Below the pieces are notes generated by a model. The model did no database searches, was not told the DNA's origin, and worked only from the letters and a program-made list of their open reading frames with translations. Of a stretch of DNA of 14,427 bases, positions 1 through 8,057 are shown piece after piece. The stretch lies in the NCBI GenBank assembly GCA_913020255.1, contig CAJWAW010000017.1:1-14427 (forward strand), given 5' to 3'. Made by a program: the position numbers and the translations under genes. The first letter of the stretch is position 1, and the number at the start of each line of letters is the position of its first letter. This DNA is from an uncultured Fidelibacterota bacterium (GTDB lineage Bacteria > Marinisomatota > Marinisomatia > SCGC-AAA003-L08 > GCA-002707645).

Positions 1-431
1 CCTTCAAAATTGATATAGTTTATTACAGAAAATAATCCATCGAAATTACCTAATCCATTTGACAGCTCATAATTTACTTCATATTCCTTGCTAGATGAAG
101 AATCCCATAATTTTAAATTCATACTATTTCCAAGAACAGAACCTGGTAAAATAGGGCCACCAAACTGAGATAAATCTTGACTCTCTATAGCAACAATATT
201 AAGCTGCCCACCGGACCAAACTCCCGCACCAACTAATATCTCCCCTCTTAAGCCTGAGCTGTCAATAATTCCATTAGGATCAAATAATCCTAACTCATCC
301 CCAGAACTTAACGTTGTAATTTCTTCATCAAAAATAAATAATGTTGAAGAGCCTGTTTCTTCAATATTAACATTAAAATGCTGAGTAAATGATAAGGTGA
401 AAAATATTATACTAAATATTATTACTTTCAT
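1..431 (-). CDS. Partial secreted protein, N-terminal module only (runs off the left edge)
   Basis: The reverse strand is open from an ATG at 431-429 to the window edge, giving 143 codons without a stop; the C-terminus is missing. The product starts MKVIIFSIIFFTLSFTQ, a good signal peptide with likely cleavage near residue 16-17. The mature part is a beta-rich, Gly/Ser/Asp-rich module with the stretches STLFIFDEEITTL, GDELGLFDPNGIID, GEILVGAGVWSGGQL and SQFGGPILPGS. I associate this pattern with the N-termini of large extracellular proteins of Marinimicrobia, often followed by cysteine-rich repeats and a T9SS tail; that is recollection, not a search result. It lies 5 bases downstream of the envelope gene on the same strand, so the two are probably co-transcribed. 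The function is unknown: surface or adhesin-like protein is inferred from the style alone. Reality of the gene is fairly certain, its identity is not. Confidence 0.75.
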   Translation of the reverse strand, partial: MKVIIFSIIFFTLSFTQHFNVNIEETGSSTLFIFDEEITTLSSGDELGLFDPNGIIDSSGLRGEILVGAGVWSGGQLNIVAIESQDLSQFGGPILPGSVLGNSMNLKLWDSSSSKEYEVNYELSNGLGNFDGLFSVINYINFE

Positions 432-436
432 AACCG

Positions 437-2185
437 TTAATCCCTTTCTATATCAATTAAAATCTTATTTTTTAAAAACAGTCTATAAGTCATATTATTC
501 AATGAATACATTAGCATCGTATAAGAATTATCAATCTGCTTTTTAACAATTTCATCTTCAGGAGTACCTAAGATATTTATAATGGTATTGTAATTATCTC
601 CTAAATAAACTTTCTTTTTTATTTCAGTTTCAACAAGCTTTCGCTTTTCATCAATTATATTATATATTCGATCTCTTATAGTATCTTTTTGATCAGATGA
701 CATTCTATCCTTTATAAAACTAATTAAAAAATCAATATTATTATTTTTTCTTGAAATATCTTTAGCAAAAGATAGCTTTTCATATGCTAAAATATTCTGT
801 TTATTTTGTAAAAGATTGTAAACATCATTAAGAACAGTAATTATAACATTATTAATTTTAATTTGGATCCTATGTGAATTTTTATTTGAAATTGAATTAG
901 CAAAAATATAATATTGATAAGCCTCTTCGTAATTATTGTTTTTTAGTAATAAGTCTCCTTTCTGCAAATATATATTAAACAATCTATTATCTACAGCTGG
1001 TTTGATTTTTGAGCTAATTTTTTTTATTGATTTATAATATTCAATTTGATAATTAATTGAATAGTCATTTTCAACTTCTATAAAGCTATCTAATATTTTA
1101 TCAGCAATTGTATATAAAAGTGATTCAATTTTATATATTAAATCATTATCGTTTGTATTTATTTTTTTTAAAATACTTGAAGCTGATTCTAAATTATTAT
1201 TATAATACTCCTTTAAACCCATACTATACAATTGATATGGAATTCTCGTATCGCAAAAGGTTATAATATCAGACAATTTATTTTTATTATAAATCTTGCT
1301 TGCATTTTTTCTGTAAAATTTAAACTGTTCTGAGGCAAGTATATAATTTTGATTAAGAACATTTAAATAAGCATCATCAGCTAAGGTTTTTTTACCACCA
1401 TACCCAATACCAAATGAAAAAACTAAACCTACTGTTTCCATATTGAATGATTCAATACGATCTAAATTATCAGGTTCTTTAATTCTTGTATTGTCAAAAT
1501 CTAACTTTGAAAAATTGAGTTCTAATCCACAGTGCAAGTCATTGTTTTTTTTATTGTTTGGTATAATAAAATCAAACCCAAAGCCCATACTATAACCTAA
1601 CCCAGAGCCAGTAGATTCTTTATTTGAAATGATTGTTTTATAAAAAGATGCCTCATTATATCCGATAGTATGATAAATATAATTATAAAAATTAGGATTC
1701 CACTGTTTGATCAAAGTTGTATTTAAATTTATTTCTTTAAACTCAGGCTTTAAAATATCTCCATTTAAAAATAATAATTGTTCTAAGCTATTTATTATTT
1801 TAAATCCGATGCCAATTTGAATATCAATTTTATTATTAATATCACTAAAAAAATTATATCTAAACAAATCTAATTGTAAGCTAATCAAAGTCCTATCTTT
1901 CGCATTTGAAAGGTCTGGGAACGTATTATCATTGGTTGTAAATGGATTACTAATTAAATCATCTGAACTAGAAAGTAAATTTGTAAATTGCTTATAATAA
2001 TTTCTACCACCATATTTCAAATATCCAATTTTGATATCATAAGGCATAAAAGTAATAGGTTCACGATACCCCATTTGTGTAAAGCTTTTTTTCCAAAATG
2101 TTTCAAAGCGAGTTGTCGCCCAATGTGAATCTTTTGAAAACATAAAGCTAAATAATAATATAAATATATAATATTTAATTTTCAT
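437..2185 (-). CDS. Exported envelope protein: barrel-like N-terminus, TPR-like middle, BamE/SmpA-like C-terminus
   Basis: This 582-residue protein has no family name I recognise. I place the start at the ATG at 2185, which gives a clean signal peptide (MKIKYYIFILLFSFMFSKD); an in-frame ATG at 2203 would add six residues (MYILYK) and cannot be excluded. Residues about 50-265 are rich in alternating hydrophobic and aromatic strands with Gly-rich turns (GIGFKI, GLGYSMGFGFDF, GLVFSFGIGYGG), as in outer-membrane barrels. Residues about 275-510 are helical with TPR-like pairs, for example KGDLLLKNNNYEEAYQYY. The last 55 residues (LGDNYNTIINILGTPEDE, then MLMYSL, MTYRLFLKNKILIDI) match the look of a BamE/SmpA-OmlA domain: a 'G-x-(S/N)-x-x-x-(V/I)-x-x-x-L-G-x-P' helix then strands. 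Such domains are periplasmic and assist outer-membrane protein assembly. The domain assignments are by eye; the combined role is inferred to be outer-membrane or envelope. Confidence 0.8.
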   Translation of the reverse strand: MKIKYYIFILLFSFMFSKDSHWATTRFETFWKKSFTQMGYREPITFMPYDIKIGYLKYGGRNYYKQFTNLLSSSDDLISNPFTTNDNTFPDLSNAKDRTLISLQLDLFRYNFFSDINNKIDIQIGIGFKIINSLEQLLFLNGDILKPEFKEINLNTTLIKQWNPNFYNYIYHTIGYNEASFYKTIISNKESTGSGLGYSMGFGFDFIIPNNKKNNDLHCGLELNFSKLDFDNTRIKEPDNLDRIESFNMETVGLVFSFGIGYGGKKTLADDAYLNVLNQNYILASEQFKFYRKNASKIYNKNKLSDIITFCDTRIPYQLYSMGLKEYYNNNLESASSILKKINTNDNDLIYKIESLLYTIADKILDSFIEVENDYSINYQIEYYKSIKKISSKIKPAVDNRLFNIYLQKGDLLLKNNNYEEAYQYYIFANSISNKNSHRIQIKINNVIITVLNDVYNLLQNKQNILAYEKLSFAKDISRKNNNIDFLISFIKDRMSSDQKDTIRDRIYNIIDEKRKLVETEIKKKVYLGDNYNTIINILGTPEDEIVKKQIDNSYTMLMYSLNNMTYRLFLKNKILIDIERD

Positions 2186-2284
2186 TTTATATAATATATA
2201 CAATATTTAGTTATTTATTATATATATGGATAGATAAATATATCTTTAAATTTAATACTTGTTATGATATAATATAGAATTAAT
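2186..2284. promoter_or_regulatory. Divergent intergenic region between the two leftmost transcription units
   Basis: This is the only stretch in the window outside genes that is long enough to hold promoters. It separates a minus-strand unit (start at 2185) from a plus-strand unit (start at 2285). It is almost pure A/T with several TATAAT-like hexamers on both strands, so individual promoter calls are weak. I see no strong inverted repeat that would mark an operator or riboswitch, and no Shine-Dalgarno-like purine run before either start. Confidence 0.5.
2265..2273 (+). promoter_or_regulatory. Candidate extended -10 element (TGATATAAT) for the plus-strand operon
   Basis: TGATATAAT is an extended -10 (TGn followed by TATAAT) ending 11 bases before the ATG at 2285. 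The transcript would then begin within a few bases of the start codon, giving a leaderless or nearly leaderless mRNA, consistent with the absence of a ribosome-binding site. No good -35 is visible at 17 bases spacing (the sequence there is TTTAAA-like). Confidence is low because TATAAT occurs by chance in such AT-rich DNA, and FCB-group bacteria may use other -10 consensus forms. Confidence 0.3.
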
Positions 2285-2944
2285 ATGAAAAATATAATTT
2301 TTATAATTTTATGTGCGTCGTTGATTTTCCCATCAAAAGACAATGAACTGGGAGCATTCTCAATTTGCAGAATTCATTATGATGGTGGTGGAGATTGGTA
2401 CGCAAACCCAAGCTCATTACCAAATTTATTAAAATTTATTAAAAACAACACCTCAGTTAATATAAATCTAAATGAGAATAAGGCTAAAATTGGAGATGAT
2501 ACTTTCTATAAAAATCATTATTTTTATATAACTGGACATGGCAATATAAAATTTTCAAAAAAAGAAATATTAATTTTAAGAAAGCATTTATTAAATGGAT
2601 CATTTTTACATGTAGATGATAATTATGGTATGGATAAGTCTTTTAGAATACAAGTACAAGATTTATTCCCAGATAAGGAACTAGTAGAGCTACCGGTTAA
2701 TCACCCACTATTTAATTGTTACTATAAATTTGAAAATGGATTACCTAAGATTCACGAACATGACAATAAGCCTCCACAAGCATTTGGCATTTTTCATAAT
2801 CAAAAATTAATTTTATTATATACCTATGAATCTGACTTGGGTGATGGTTGGGAAGATAAAAATGTTCATAATAATCCAGAACATGTAAGATTAGATGCCT
2901 TGAAAATGGGAACCAATATAGTTATCTATAATTTGATACAATAA
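2285..2944 (+). CDS. Exported DUF4159 domain protein
   Basis: The 219-residue protein begins with a short signal peptide (MKNIIFIILCASLIFPS) and then a single DUF4159 domain. Recognisable family marks are FSICRIHYDGGGDWYANPSS (residues 25-44), the strand YFYITGHG (79-86), the NGSFLHVDDNYG segment (104-115) and GDGWED (187-192), close to the C-terminus. DUF4159 is related in fold to class I glutamine amidotransferase/ThuA-like domains; at the position of the nucleophile elbow this protein has HVDD rather than a cysteine, so a classical amidotransferase reaction is unlikely. The biochemical role of the family is not known to me. In many Bacteroidetes-like genomes these genes sit beside DUF4175 and MoxR/DUF58 genes, and here DUF4175 follows directly (stop TAA then ATG with no gap). 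It is the first gene of the plus-strand operon. The start is the only reasonable one given the signal peptide. Confidence 0.88.
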   Translation: MKNIIFIILCASLIFPSKDNELGAFSICRIHYDGGGDWYANPSSLPNLLKFIKNNTSVNINLNENKAKIGDDTFYKNHYFYITGHGNIKFSKKEILILRKHLLNGSFLHVDDNYGMDKSFRIQVQDLFPDKELVELPVNHPLFNCYYKFENGLPKIHEHDNKPPQAFGIFHNQKLILLYTYESDLGDGWEDKNVHNNPEHVRLDALKMGTNIVIYNLIQ

Positions 2945-5900
2945 ATGAAAAAAATAATTGAAATATTAAATAATTATAGGAAAAATAAAGCCTTTATTGA
3001 ATTAGCTACGGACTTAATATTATTAATTTTCATTTCGTTTATAATCTTTATCATTATCGTATTTTTTGAAAACATATTTTTTATTGAACAATATTTACGT
3101 GCAAAAATAATATTATTTTTCATTTCAATCGTACTCATTGTATCATCATATATTATACTAAAATTTTCTATTAATTATATTGGAGTGTTAAGTCCTAGAA
3201 ATCAATATTCTATAGCAAGACAGATTGGTGATAAATTTGAATCAATTAAAGACCAATTATTAAATGTCTTGCAAATTAATGCTACAAATAAAAATAATGA
3301 TTTAACAAAGATAGCAACCGATCGTATTTATAAAAAATTATCTAAGTTATTCAATGATGATTTTACTTTCAAATTCCCTCAATACTTTAAAAAAATATTC
3401 TTATTTATTATTATACTTATAGTATTACTTATTATTCCTCAATATCAAACAGCATCTTATCGTTTATTAAATTATAATCAACATTTTGAGCCACCTAAAC
3501 CATTTATATTAAAATCTTTAAATAAAAATATGCGTGGTCTATCTGGAGATTCTATTAAAATTAATATAGCTGGTCTTGGCGATATTCCTGATAGTATTAA
3601 CTTTTATTGGATTGAAGATGATATAATTAATAGAAAAAAAATTAAACATACTAATGAAGTTTTTACAAATCAATTTAATAATATTCAATCTGATATAATT
3701 TATTGGGCAAATTATAAATCAAATAAATTTTTTAGCCCATGGAGCTCTATTGAAAGCAATAAAGATACAATAATAATTAAAAACAGACCAAAGATTGAAT
3801 CCATTAAATTCATAATTAACGCTCCTGAATATACTAAGTTAGATTCAATTCATACATCGTTAAAAAATATAAATCAGATAAATATTATTAAGGGTAGTGA
3901 AATTTCAATTAAAGGAAAAACAAATAAAAATCTTGATTCTGCTTGGATGTTAGATAAAAATAAAAATGAAAGAATTAACATATCAACTATAAACAACAAA
4001 TTAAATAAAGACTTGATTTTAAATGAAGATTTTTTATTTTCAATATATATATTGGATGATGAATTAATTCCTAATTTAAATCCAAAACAATACTATTTAA
4101 TTTCTAATCCTGATATTCCACCAATAATTAATATACAAAGCCCAAGCATAGAATTTAATATTGATGAATCTATGATTATTCCTATTGTTGCAAATATTAA
4201 TGATGACTTTGGATTGATGGAAATTTTCATTGAATATCAAATTATATCAGAAGATTTTCCTGACATGAACAGTAAATTATTAAAACGTATTATTAAAAAA
4301 CAAATCAGTTCAAATTCTTATAATTTAAATATTAACTGGGATATTAAAGAAATTCCAATATCAATGGGAGATGAATTACACTTTAAAATTGTAGCAATTG
4401 ATAACAATGTTATTGATAGTTTTCAAAAAACAACCTCAAATACTTTAATTGGAAAGTTTCCTTCACTTGAAAGCTTATTTTCAGATATTGAAAGTATTGA
4501 GGATGATACCGTTGATATACTAGATGAAATTGAATCTTCTATTGATGAAATATCTGATATAACGAAAACTATCAAAAATGAATTATTAAAATCTGAAGAA
4601 GTCAATTGGGAGCAAAATGAAAAAATTAGCAATTCTTTTGATGAAATTAGTGAAATATCATCTCAAATTGAAGATATCCAAAAAAATATAAACGATATTA
4701 TAGAAAAAGCTGCAAATAATCAGCTATTTGATAACGATTTAATGGATAAATTTCAAAAATTCCAAGAATTAATAAGTGATGTCATATCTCAAGAACTTTT
4801 AGAATCTATTGCAGAATTACAAGATGCTTTAGATAGCCTAGATATGGATGATATTTCAGAAGCATTAGAAAATTTTGATTTTAATATGGAGCAATTTGAA
4901 GAACAACTAGATCGCTACATTGAAATGTTTGAAATTGCTATGATTGAACAAAAATTAAATGAATTATCAGAGCAGGTAGAAAATATGATTGATAAACAAG
5001 TTGATTATATTAAGGACTTAAATAACAATCAGGATGATTATGTTTTAGAAAGAAAATCTCTTAAGCAAAAAAATAGATTTTCTGATTTTGAAAAACTTCT
5101 GAATGAGGCATCAAATGCAACAAAAAATCAATCAACTAAAGTTAGTGATCAATTATTAGATTTAATGAATGATACAGTTACTGAAGAAACTAAAGATTTT
5201 ATTAATGAACAAACACAAGATATAAAAAATCAAAATAATAGTAATATAGTTCAAGAGAACCTTGAAGATATAAAAGAAATAGTTGATACTATAAAAAATG
5301 AATTCCAAAATGAAATTAGCAAACAATTGACAAAAGATTTCATTCAAATTATTGACAATTTAATTACAATTTCAAATCAGCAGGAGCAGTTAATAATAGA
5401 ATCAAAAAATATTAGGTCAAATAGTCCTAATATTCAAAAAATCAATCGTCAACAATTTAATATTGATAGACAATTCAATAAAATTACTCAGCAATTAATT
5501 GATTTATCTCAATCAACATTTTATGTAAATCCTCAAATAAATAGATTAATTGGAAAAGTAAAAACAACGATATCAAATATTATATCTGATTTTGAGCAAA
5601 AAATCACCTCTAAAGCAAAGAAAAACCAACTCAAATCATTAGAATACATTAATGAAATCACATATTTACTCTTATTATCTATGGAAGAAATGCAATCTAG
5701 TGATGCAGTTTCTGGATTTGAAAAATTTATGGAGTCATTAGAAAAAATGTCCAATGATCAACAAGGTATTAATCAACAGACAATGCAATTAGGACAAATG
5801 GGAATGATGCAACAACAATCACTTATGGAGCAACTAATGCAACAGCAAGCACAATTGAAAAAACAGCTCCAAGATATGATTAGTGATAACCCTGGTCAGA

Positions 5901-6259
5901 ATACAGGTGGACTTTCAGCAGCTCAAGATGAAATGGAAGAGGTACTATCTGATTTTAAATTAAAAAATATTACTAAAGAAACAATTGAAAGGCAACAAAG
6001 TATCTTATCAAAAATGTTAGATACTCAAAAATCACTAACTCAAAGAGATTTCTCAAATAAAAGAAACAGCAAAACAGCAGATAGAAAATTTGAGAATCTC
6101 AATTATAATGATATACCAGATGACTACGGAGAAAAGAAATTATTTTATATATCAGCAATGGAAAATGCCTTGAAAAACAATCAAAATGAAAGCTATAATG
6201 ATATGATTAGATTATATTTTTTGAATCTACAAAAAGAAAGCTTAAACAATGAAAAATAA
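2945..6259 (+). CDS. DUF4175 family membrane-anchored coiled-coil protein
   Basis: This 1104-residue protein has hydrophobic helices at about residues 23-46, 54-79 and 150-165, anchoring it in the inner membrane. Residues about 180-500 are beta-rich and probably periplasmic Ig-like regions (for example IKFIINAPEYTKLDS, IEFNIDESMIIPIVANIND DFGLMEIFIEYQI). Residues about 510-930 are long acidic, heptad-like helices, then an M/Q-rich stretch (about 935-980). The segment ERQQSILSKMLDTQKSLTQR (about 1013-1032), followed by DFSNKRNSKTADR, is the conserved C-terminal block I associate with DUF4175. Length fits the family (roughly 1000-1200). Function is unknown; a large envelope scaffold is inferred. 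The ATG abuts the stop of the DUF4159 gene, and the 3' end overlaps the next gene by 11 bases, so translation is probably coupled. No ribosome-binding site is evident. Family assignment is by recognition, quite confident. Confidence 0.88.
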   Translation: MKKIIEILNNYRKNKAFIELATDLILLIFISFIIFIIIVFFENIFFIEQYLRAKIILFFISIVLIVSSYIILKFSINYIGVLSPRNQYSIARQIGDKFESIKDQLLNVLQINATNKNNDLTKIATDRIYKKLSKLFNDDFTFKFPQYFKKIFLFIIILIVLLIIPQYQTASYRLLNYNQHFEPPKPFILKSLNKNMRGLSGDSIKINIAGLGDIPDSINFYWIEDDIINRKKIKHTNEVFTNQFNNIQSDIIYWANYKSNKFFSPWSSIESNKDTIIIKNRPKIESIKFIINAPEYTKLDSIHTSLKNINQINIIKGSEISIKGKTNKNLDSAWMLDKNKNERINISTINNKLNKDLILNEDFLFSIYILDDELIPNLNPKQYYLISNPDIPPIINIQSPSIEFNIDESMIIPIVANINDDFGLMEIFIEYQIISEDFPDMNSKLLKRIIKKQISSNSYNLNINWDIKEIPISMGDELHFKIVAIDNNVIDSFQKTTSNTLIGKFPSLESLFSDIESIEDDTVDILDEIESSIDEISDITKTIKNELLKSEEVNWEQNEKISNSFDEISEISSQIEDIQKNINDIIEKAANNQLFDNDLMDKFQKFQELISDVISQELLESIAELQDALDSLDMDDISEALENFDFNMEQFEEQLDRYIEMFEIAMIEQKLNELSEQVENMIDKQVDYIKDLNNNQDDYVLERKSLKQKNRFSDFEKLLNEASNATKNQSTKVSDQLLDLMNDTVTEETKDFINEQTQDIKNQNNSNIVQENLEDIKEIVDTIKNEFQNEISKQLTKDFIQIIDNLITISNQQEQLIIESKNIRSNSPNIQKINRQQFNIDRQFNKITQQLIDLSQSTFYVNPQINRLIGKVKTTISNIISDFEQKITSKAKKNQLKSLEYINEITYLLLLSMEEMQSSDAVSGFEKFMESLEKMSNDQQGINQQTMQLGQMGMMQQQSLMEQLMQQQAQLKKQLQDMISDNPGQNTGGLSAAQDEMEEVLSDFKLKNITKETIERQQSILSKMLDTQKSLTQRDFSNKRNSKTADRKFENLNYNDIPDDYGEKKLFYISAMENALKNNQNESYNDMIRLYFLNLQKESLNNEK

Positions 6260-8057
6260 ATATTTAATTTTATTTATATTTAATATAGTCTTTGCGACTC
6301 AATTACTATATAAAATAACTCCTGAGCAAAATCAAAAAATTAGACAGGCGCAATCATTGTATAGAAACGGTTTAATTAATGAATCAAAAGAGATATATAA
6401 TCAATTATTTACAAACTATCCCTATTTAAGAGAGGCGTATAATCCCCTTAAAAAAATATTAAAAAATACTAATGAATTAGAATATTTAGAAAAAATTTCC
6501 AACATTTATATGAAAAATAATAAAAATAGTATTCAATCTAAAATTGACGTTCTTGATGCGTTTATATGGATTGATAATGATAATTGGAAGAAACTAACAG
6601 ATGAAATTATTAATAGTAGATTAACCAAAGACAGACAAATTAAATTAACATTAAGTATATTGCTTAATAATAAAAAATATGATTATGCTGAAAATTTGAT
6701 TTCTGATATAAGATCTATAAAAACTCCAGATTTTTATTCCTATGAAATAGCTATGCACTATTCAGTTAATAAAATGATTGAAAATTCAATTAAAGAATTT
6801 CTATTACACTTAGAGTATCAACCCAAAAAATATAATATAATAAAAAATAGAATTCTTTCATTTCCAAGTATTACTGATAATCAGATCAAATCTATTTTAT
6901 TAAATCACAATTCAAGCCTATCAAAATTAATTTTATCTGATATAGAATTTAGAAATAATAATATATCTGAAGCGTACAATCTATTAATTAAATTTTCAAA
7001 TGATGAAGAAAAATTAATTAATTTCTCTAAGGACTTAATTCAAATTAAAGAATATGATTTTGCACAAATGGTAATTGAAAATATTTTAGACAAAAGTAAA
7101 AATGAGAAAATCATTCAAAAATCAATTATTTTACTAGCAAATATATTTGAAGAGCTTATTATTTTTAATCAATATGATTTACCTTTAAGCAATCAAATAA
7201 TAAAAAATGATTTACTAAGCTCTCCATTTATAAAAGTAAACCCAGATAAATTATTATTTTTACAAAAAGCAGTTAATATTTACGATTCATTAAGAGTAAG
7301 TATTAAAAATGTTGAATCAACATACCACCTTGCAGAAATTAAATATAAAATATTAGGAGACTTAGATGAAGCTAGCTCATTATATAATGAAATCATTGAT
7401 AATAAATCATCTAGCAATGAATTAAGGTCTTTATCTATCATTAAAAATATAGATATTTTAATATCAAAAAATAATTTAGATCTTGCCTATAAAATATTAG
7501 AGGAAAATAAGAATAACATTGATAGAAACATTTATGCAAGTAAAAAAGCTCAAATTTTATTTTATCTTAATAATTGGGAAATGTTTTCTAGTAATTCAAA
7601 AACATATCTACAGAAAAGTTCAAAAAATAATACTTACTATAATGATATTTTAAAAATTACCAACCATGTTACTTTATTTAATCAGGATACAAATAATTTA
7701 AATAAATATAGTAAAGCTTTATTAAAGTCATATCAAAATAAAAGAACCGAGTCTATAGAAATATTAAATTCATTATCAAATACAAACAATGTTGAAATAG
7801 CTAATAAAGTAAAATATGAATTAGCGCATTTAGAATTAGAGCAACAAAACATAAATCAAGCTTTATTAATTTTAGAAAACTCAAAAGATGGATCTGCATT
7901 TGAAGAATCAATTCTTTTATTAAAGGCTGAAATATATGATCACATAGTTAATAATAAAATTAAAGCGATCAATCTATATCTTCTATTCCTTGATAATTTC
8001 CCAAATAGTATACATTATGATATGATTAGACTTAGATTAAGAGAATTGTCAAGCTAA
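6249..8057 (+). CDS. Exported TPR-repeat protein
   Basis: The 602-residue product starts with a signal peptide (MKNKYLILFIFNIVFATQ) and is otherwise all-helical. TPR-type helix pairs are visible, for example QAQSLYRNGLINESKEIYNQ (about 33-52), YHLAEIKYKILGDLDEASSL YNEII (about 355-380), and the C-terminal LLKAEIYDHIVNNKIKAINL YLLFLDNFP with the typical tetratricopeptide spacing. Repeats are degenerate and Lys/Asn-rich, so a count is unreliable. TPR arrays mediate protein-protein contacts; here the protein probably acts in the periplasm or on the outer membrane as a partner of its neighbours. The start overlaps the DUF4175 gene by 11 bases and the stop TAA shares its last A with the ATG of the next gene, which argues for a single operon and stoichiometric expression. 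I do not recognise a more specific family. A possible weak ribosome-binding site (AAAGAAAG) lies upstream of the start. Confidence 0.85.
   Translation: MKNKYLILFIFNIVFATQLLYKITPEQNQKIRQAQSLYRNGLINESKEIYNQLFTNYPYLREAYNPLKKILKNTNELEYLEKISNIYMKNNKNSIQSKIDVLDAFIWIDNDNWKKLTDEIINSRLTKDRQIKLTLSILLNNKKYDYAENLISDIRSIKTPDFYSYEIAMHYSVNKMIENSIKEFLLHLEYQPKKYNIIKNRILSFPSITDNQIKSILLNHNSSLSKLILSDIEFRNNNISEAYNLLIKFSNDEEKLINFSKDLIQIKEYDFAQMVIENILDKSKNEKIIQKSIILLANIFEELIIFNQYDLPLSNQIIKNDLLSSPFIKVNPDKLLFLQKAVNIYDSLRVSIKNVESTYHLAEIKYKILGDLDEASSLYNEIIDNKSSSNELRSLSIIKNIDILISKNNLDLAYKILEENKNNIDRNIYASKKAQILFYLNNWEMFSSNSKTYLQKSSKNNTYYNDILKITNHVTLFNQDTNNLNKYSKALLKSYQNKRTESIEILNSLSNTNNVEIANKVKYELAHLELEQQNINQALLILENSKDGSAFEESILLLKAEIYDHIVNNKIKAINLYLLFLDNFPNSIHYDMIRLRLRELSS

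Noticed and set aside
2185..2203. Upstream ATG at 2203 as the start of the barrel/BamE-like gene
   Set aside because: It would add MYILYK in front of a complete signal peptide beginning MKIKYY; the downstream ATG is more typical of the other exported proteins here, although the longer form remains possible.
2186..2284. Minus-strand -10 elements (TATATT and similar) before the gene at 2185
   Set aside because: Several overlapping A/T hexamers fit equally well and none has a matching -35 or extended -10 at a good distance; a single call would be arbitrary.
4423..5754. Short minus-strand open frames inside the DUF4175 gene (4423-4632, 5162-5347, 5533-5754)
   Set aside because: They lie wholly inside a well-supported 1104-codon gene, are 60-75 codons long, and their composition mirrors the coiled-coil codons of the other strand.
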